Positions 60,069-64,000 of a stretch of 64,000 nt of DNA are shown piece after piece. The position numbers and the translations under genes were made by a program. Source of the DNA: Liminaster sp964567855 (GTDB lineage Bacteria; Bacteroidota; Bacteroidia; Bacteroidales; UBA3663); NCBI GenBank assembly GCA_964567855.1, contig CAZMOE010000005.1, positions 54,122 to 118,121 of the forward strand. The letters are read 5' to 3'. The stretch's first letter is position 1, and every line of letters starts with the position of its first letter. A model generated the notes under the pieces. That model did not search any database. It saw only the letters and a program-made list of their open reading frames with translations, and was not told the DNA's origin.

Positions 60069-60860
60069 ATGCAGGATATATTAGTGATTACGGCGACTTT
60101 GGGAAAGAGAAATTCTTTGAGAAAAACAATAGAAAGTGTACAAGCAATAGGGGGAGAAAGAGTTAAACATGTTATTGTTTGTCCGAAAGAGTGTATTGAA
60201 TCAATCAAAGATACATATGGAAATATAGAATGTTTGGCGGAGCACCCATGCAAAAAGGGTATTTACGCAGGATTGAATTATGGATTCCAAACCTATGGAT
60301 ATAAATACAAATATTTGACATTTCTTAATGATGATGACCATTGGTTTCCTGATTACAAATTATTGATAGATTATATAGATAGTCATAGAGATGTTGACAT
60401 GGTTTATGGACGAACATGTTATATAGATGAGCAATCTCTTAAAATTGGCTCTCAGACATCATTCCCTTTGTTTCATATGTTCCTTTCACTTTTAAAAAAA
60501 GATGTAGTTATGCTTACTCAGCAGGCAACTTTAATCACAAGTGAGTTGTACTTCAAACTTGGAGGATTTGACGAAACTTATAGACTTGCTGCAGACACTA
60601 AGTTTTGGTTACAGGCATCTATCTTGAAAGGAGTGAATTATCATTTTATAAATAAAGAGTGCGCTGCATATATGATACAAGATGGTCAATTGTCTTCGGA
60701 TCACAATACACAAAAAGCAGAGCACATAAGATTGTTTAATGAGATGAAAGGAATAGAAACAAATGAAAATATAGCTCTATTCTTATTTCGTTTATACAAT
60801 TTGCCTATTTACATTAAACGTTTGTGGGGTGGTAAAGTAAGAAATCCATTCATAAAGTAA
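60069..60860 (+). CDS. family 2 glycosyltransferase
   Basis: The 263-residue GT-A enzyme has VITATLGKRNSLRKTIESV at the N-terminus, AGLNYGFQ and LNDDDHWFPDY, the metal-binding DxD. The C-terminal FDETYRLAADTKFWLQ segment provides the usual acceptor-site acids. It adds a sugar to the repeat unit. It follows the kinase-like gene by 3 bp and is the last intact gene of the AT-rich cassette. Confidence 0.87.
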   Translation: MQDILVITATLGKRNSLRKTIESVQAIGGERVKHVIVCPKECIESIKDTYGNIECLAEHPCKKGIYAGLNYGFQTYGYKYKYLTFLNDDDHWFPDYKLLIDYIDSHRDVDMVYGRTCYIDEQSLKIGSQTSFPLFHMFLSLLKKDVVMLTQQATLITSELYFKLGGFDETYRLAADTKFWLQASILKGVNYHFINKECAAYMIQDGQLSSDHNTQKAEHIRLFNEMKGIETNENIALFLFRLYNLPIYIKRLWGGKVRNPFIK

Positions 60861-60923
60861 CACATTGTGGACCTGTATGCAAGAATATCGATTTTTAACA
60901 GTTAAAAATAAAAGCTTACTACT

Positions 60924-62009
60924 ATGAAAATCCTACATTACATACCATCTATTGACCGTACATCGGGTGGTGTCGGTGCGTAGATGCAATTGCTTACCGT
61001 AGAGCTTGGCAAACTGGTGGAGTTGCATGTGGTTACTCATCGTGAGGCGAACCCGCTGGAGCTGGAGAACTGTACGGTACATTTTATTGAGAAGAACTAT
61101 AATCCGTTCTCCAACAAGGGAAAGCGGAAATTCCTGCAGCTGCTCCGTGATATAAAGCCTGATGTGTTCCATACGAACTGCTGCTAGCTGCCGATGTCGG
61201 CACGCACAGCGATGTGGGCAAGAGAAGAAGGATGCAAGGTGGTGTACACCCCTCACGGTATGCTTGAACCGTGGATTATGAAGCGGCATTATTGGACAAA
61301 GAAGTTGCCGGCATTGTTGCTGTTTCAGAAGAAGGGTGTGCATGTGGCGGATATGCTTCATGCGACGGCGGACAGTGAGAAGGAAAATCTGCTGAAACTT
61401 GGATGGAACAAGGATGTACTGTGTGGAGGTGAACAATGTCGCCATGAAGCAATCTTGGAAACGTAACAAAGAGATATTGTTTCTCAGCCGTGTGCATGTC
61501 AAGAAAGGTCTCAATTTTCTGCCCGTCTGAAAGAAGAGCTGCAAGGGTATACAGCCTGCATTGCCGGTGAAGGGGAAGAGGCTTATATTGCAGAGCTGAA
61601 AGAACTGGCTGAAAAGTTAGGCGTGGCAGACTTGATTCATTTTGAAGGTGGTGTGTATGGTGAAAGGAAATGGGACCTATTCCGTAGGGCAGATCTGTTC
61701 GTATTGCCGACACATAGCGAGAATTTCGGTATTGTTGTGGCGGAGGCATTGGCAAGCGGAACACCGGTCATTACGACAACCGGCACTCCGTGGCAGGAAT
61801 TGAATGAGTGTCATTGTGGCTGGTGGACGGAGATAGGAACGGTCCCTCTGATCAGAGCTTTGCACGAGTTCCTACAATGTTCGGAAGAGGAACTTGAACA
61901 GATGGGACGTAATGGAAGAAAACTCATAGAAGACAAGTATTCAACAAAGAAGATTGCTTTCGACATGCTGAAATTGTATGAAAGCATTTTGCAAAAGGAT
62001 TTCAATTAA
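60924..62009 (+). pseudogene. family 4 glycosyltransferase pseudogene
   Basis: The frame from MKILHYIPSIDRTSGG to LKLYESILQKDFN would encode a ~370-residue GT4, but it is broken. In-frame TAG stops occur at 60981 and 61185 (probably replacing Tyr and Trp codons). A frameshift follows NKDVL (about 61420), and a short deletion with a frame change occurs near 61520. Remaining pieces include THGMLEPWIM and THSENFGIVVAEALASGTPV, and are clearly GT4. The base composition is closer to the core DNA than the AT-rich cassette before it, so it comes from a different source. Confidence 0.85.
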
Positions 62010-62013
62010 TTCA

Positions 62014-62475
62014 ATGATACAACTGGATATAGCAGAAAACTGCAAGCACTTGAATTATTCAAAGTGGACCTATGTGTGGCGGATTCTGTGGACATTCGGC
62101 AAGTTCTTTTTTCGCAATTCTCCGCGCATAGCGTTTGGATATAGGAATGCCATATTACGTATGTTTGGTGCAAAGATAGGCAAGAACGTACATATATATT
62201 CTTCCACTGTCATCTGGTTTCCCTGGAATCTGGAGATAGGCGATTGGAGTGCGATAGGAGAGGAGACGCTGATATATAATCTTGGGAAAGTAGTGATAGG
62301 CGATAAAGCGACAATTAGTCATAGAGTGCATGTGTGTGCCGGATCCCATGATTATACAGATCCTTCTTTATCGTTGCTGAGGCCGGAGATTCATATCGGC
62401 GGCCAGTCGTGGATATGTGCCAATGTATTTGTCGGTCCGGGAATATTTATCGGCGGGTCGCTTCTTTTTACATAA
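62014..62475 (+). pseudogene. truncated WcaF-like acetyltransferase
   Basis: The 153-residue frame reads MFGAKIGKNVHIYSSTVIWF, NLEIGDWSAIGEETLIYNL and VHVCAGSHDYTDPS, as in WcaF-type acetyltransferases. It stops just after FVGPGIFIGG, losing the last helical rungs and the AGNPAK end. Its 3' edge overlaps the 3' end of the DUF4143 gene by 8 bp, so insertion or recombination there cut it. A residual activity cannot be excluded, but the acceptor side of the beta-helix is incomplete. Confidence 0.7.
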
Positions 62476-63834
62476 GCATCCAACGCCAGACAGGCATAAC
62501 ATGTATTGAGAGATTGTCTATCTTTATTTCTTCTTCTTCGTTATTGGTGAGGATATACAGGTTCGTACAGCCCGTGGCTTTATGGGCTTCAACAATTCCT
62601 TCTATCTCGCGACGACGAGTACTGGGATCCGACAAAGACCATGAGACTTGAATAAGAGTTTGTATTTTATCGGCTTCCTGCACGACAAAATCGCATTCTT
62701 TTTTATCAGAATAGAAGTACAGTTTTTTATTAGGAAATAATTTTCGTCGCAAATGCAAGAAAACTGCATTTTCTAATAGCTTACCGTTTTCTTCATTCTG
62801 AGGAACAAGTACGGATCGCCATAGCCCGTTGTCTACAACGAAATATTTAGGTTGGGCTTGATTTTCTTTCGCGAAAGATCTGTTATATTTGGAAAGGCGG
62901 AATAATAAATATATGGAACAGCATTGATCCGCCAATTCATACAAACGCTCTTTCGTCGCTTTTATATTTTGCGATTTCAAGTCTTTGTATACGGCATTGA
63001 TGGAGGTGGGCTTTGAAAGATTGCACATTATTCGTTTGATGAAATAGCGTACAGCTTGCACATTGGATAATTGATAGTGTTCTATCAAATCACGGAAAAG
63101 CATGGCATTGAAGTAGCTTTCCTCTAAAGAAAAATTTAATTCTCTATCCTGCCGGTGTAGAAATATCAGATTTTTATCTATATTTGTAGTAGTTTAGACT
63201 TGATAGACTCATTGTTAGATAAAACTACTTCCGGATACCCGCCTTCTCGAAGATATTCATTGAAAGCGTTCACAAGCATTGCTTGTCCTTGCTCTGAATA
63301 TTTATTGATAGAGATGTTTTTAAATCTGCAGTATTCAGAGAAACTAAGTGGAAACTCTTCGTATTCCAAGGGCCATCCGCGCAGGGCTGTCGAGAGTTCC
63401 TCTGACAACATGCTTGCATTGCTGCCGGAGACAAAGATATTCTTACAATATGATTTATATACGCGTAATACAAAGAGTTCCCAATCCTTGATATTTTGTA
63501 TTTCGTCGAAAAACATATATGTCGTTTTCAAGTCGATATCAGGATACATTTCTCTATATCCAATAAGTATATCATCCAGATCATCGGCGGTGATGTCCCG
63601 AAGTCTTTCATCATCGAAACTTATCCATAAGATGTGTTGCTTTTTCACTCCTTTTGTTAGCAGTCTTGCAATTGCGAGTTCCATAAGAGAGGATTTTCCG
63701 CAACGCCGTACACCGGGTATGGTGATGATATGTCCGCTATCTATCGGTAATTCTAAGTCGCGTTCGATAAGTGAGAGGGGTATATCGTTTTGTTTTAATG
63801 ATATTATTGCCTGAAATGTCCTTTTTATATTCAT
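62468..63834 (-). pseudogene. AAA_14/DUF4143 ATPase, frameshifted
   Basis: Two frames together make one gene. The N-terminal part (63834-63178) has GHIITIPGVRRCGKSSLM (P-loop RCGKSS), TYMFFDEIQNIKDW (Walker B) and FVSGSNASML (sensor). The C-terminal part (63103-62468) has DUF4143 features (DLIEHYQLSN..RYF; KECDFVVQEADKIQTLIQV). The frame changes near 63180, and about 25 extra codons lie between LREGGYPEVVLS and YFNAMLFRD. Such ATPases are common accessory genes with unknown function. It is probably dead. Confidence 0.8.
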
Positions 63835-64000
63835 AGTTGCTATTATTTATTGCACAAAGATGATAACTTTTCTTTTAAAACGAAAACTTTTTGGATATAT
63901 GATTAAATAATGAAATAAATATGACGTCATACTTGTTCTGAAAAATAAAAATATTTCATAAGTGTAATTTGTGTATCATATATGCATCTCGGATTTTATG
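63835..64000. other. AT-rich window end without gene
   Basis: No frame or consensus promoter was seen in the last 166 bp, apart from the upstream region of the leftward ATPase gene. Confidence 0.4.

Noticed and set aside
60981..61187. Two TAG stops in the GT4 frame as possible amber recoding
   Set aside because: Frameshifts and a deletion in the same gene show general decay, and other genes in the window use TAG as a normal stop.

Overview
The window looks like chromosomal DNA from a member of the order Bacteroidales (Bacteroidota); a Rikenellaceae/Alistipes-like host is possible but not proven. Reasons: several genes are preceded by the phylum's promoter pattern (TTG or TTTG, about 19-21 bp, then TAnnTTTG), Shine-Dalgarno sequences are scarce, and gene types typical of the group are present (carboxypeptidase-like/TonB receptors, OstA-like protein, UpxY antiterminator, DUF6625, PDDEXK_9 ATPase).

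Region 1 (1-42.4 kb) is mostly core housekeeping DNA: a partial UvrD-type helicase/nuclease, folP-cdaA, an NfeD/flotillin pair preceded by a decayed tandem copy of itself, a cyclophilin, a TonB receptor with a small HMA metal-binding partner, recF-dciA, a TPR protein, lumazine synthase with an odd active site, tRNA-Gly(CCC), a queuosine block (queD, queE, a precursor transporter with a preQ1-I-like leader, queC, queF), an acyl-CoA synthetase, ruvX-def-recA, three SurA-like or chaperone-type envelope proteins followed by an OstA-like protein, mutL, an NlpC/P60 hydrolase, murF, a phosphatase, a GH140-like enzyme, xseA with a cytidylate-kinase-like gene, lgt, rpe and comEC.

Region 2 (42.4-47.4 kb) is accessory. 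An orphan promoter marks the edge. It is followed by an Abi_2/AbiF-type HEPN gene whose promoter first transcribes a compact hairpin plus U-tract (an AbiF-like ncRNA candidate), DUF1810, a cytidylyltransferase/epimerase pair and a GrpB-like gene.

Region 3 (47.4-64 kb) is a surface polysaccharide locus. Upstream of upxY lie two 23-bp inverted repeats (22/23 match) around about 226 bp that carry a promoter-like -7 element pointing away from upxY. This is the layout of a phase-variable capsule promoter, here in the OFF orientation. Then come a small putative HTH protein, an ATPase/PDDEXK protein, an IS66-like remnant and an AT-rich cassette: flippase, glycosyltransferases, acetyltransferase, DUF6625, polymerase and a protein with a FAM20/HipA-like kinase signature, which may be a glycan kinase. 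The 3' end is decayed: a glycosyltransferase pseudogene, a truncated WcaF-like acetyltransferase and a frameshifted DUF4143 ATPase.

The strongest candidates for new biology are the OFF-state invertible promoter, the capsule-locus kinase-like protein, the HEPN/RNA pair and the preQ1-like leader. All calls were made by eye; no database search or folding program was run.
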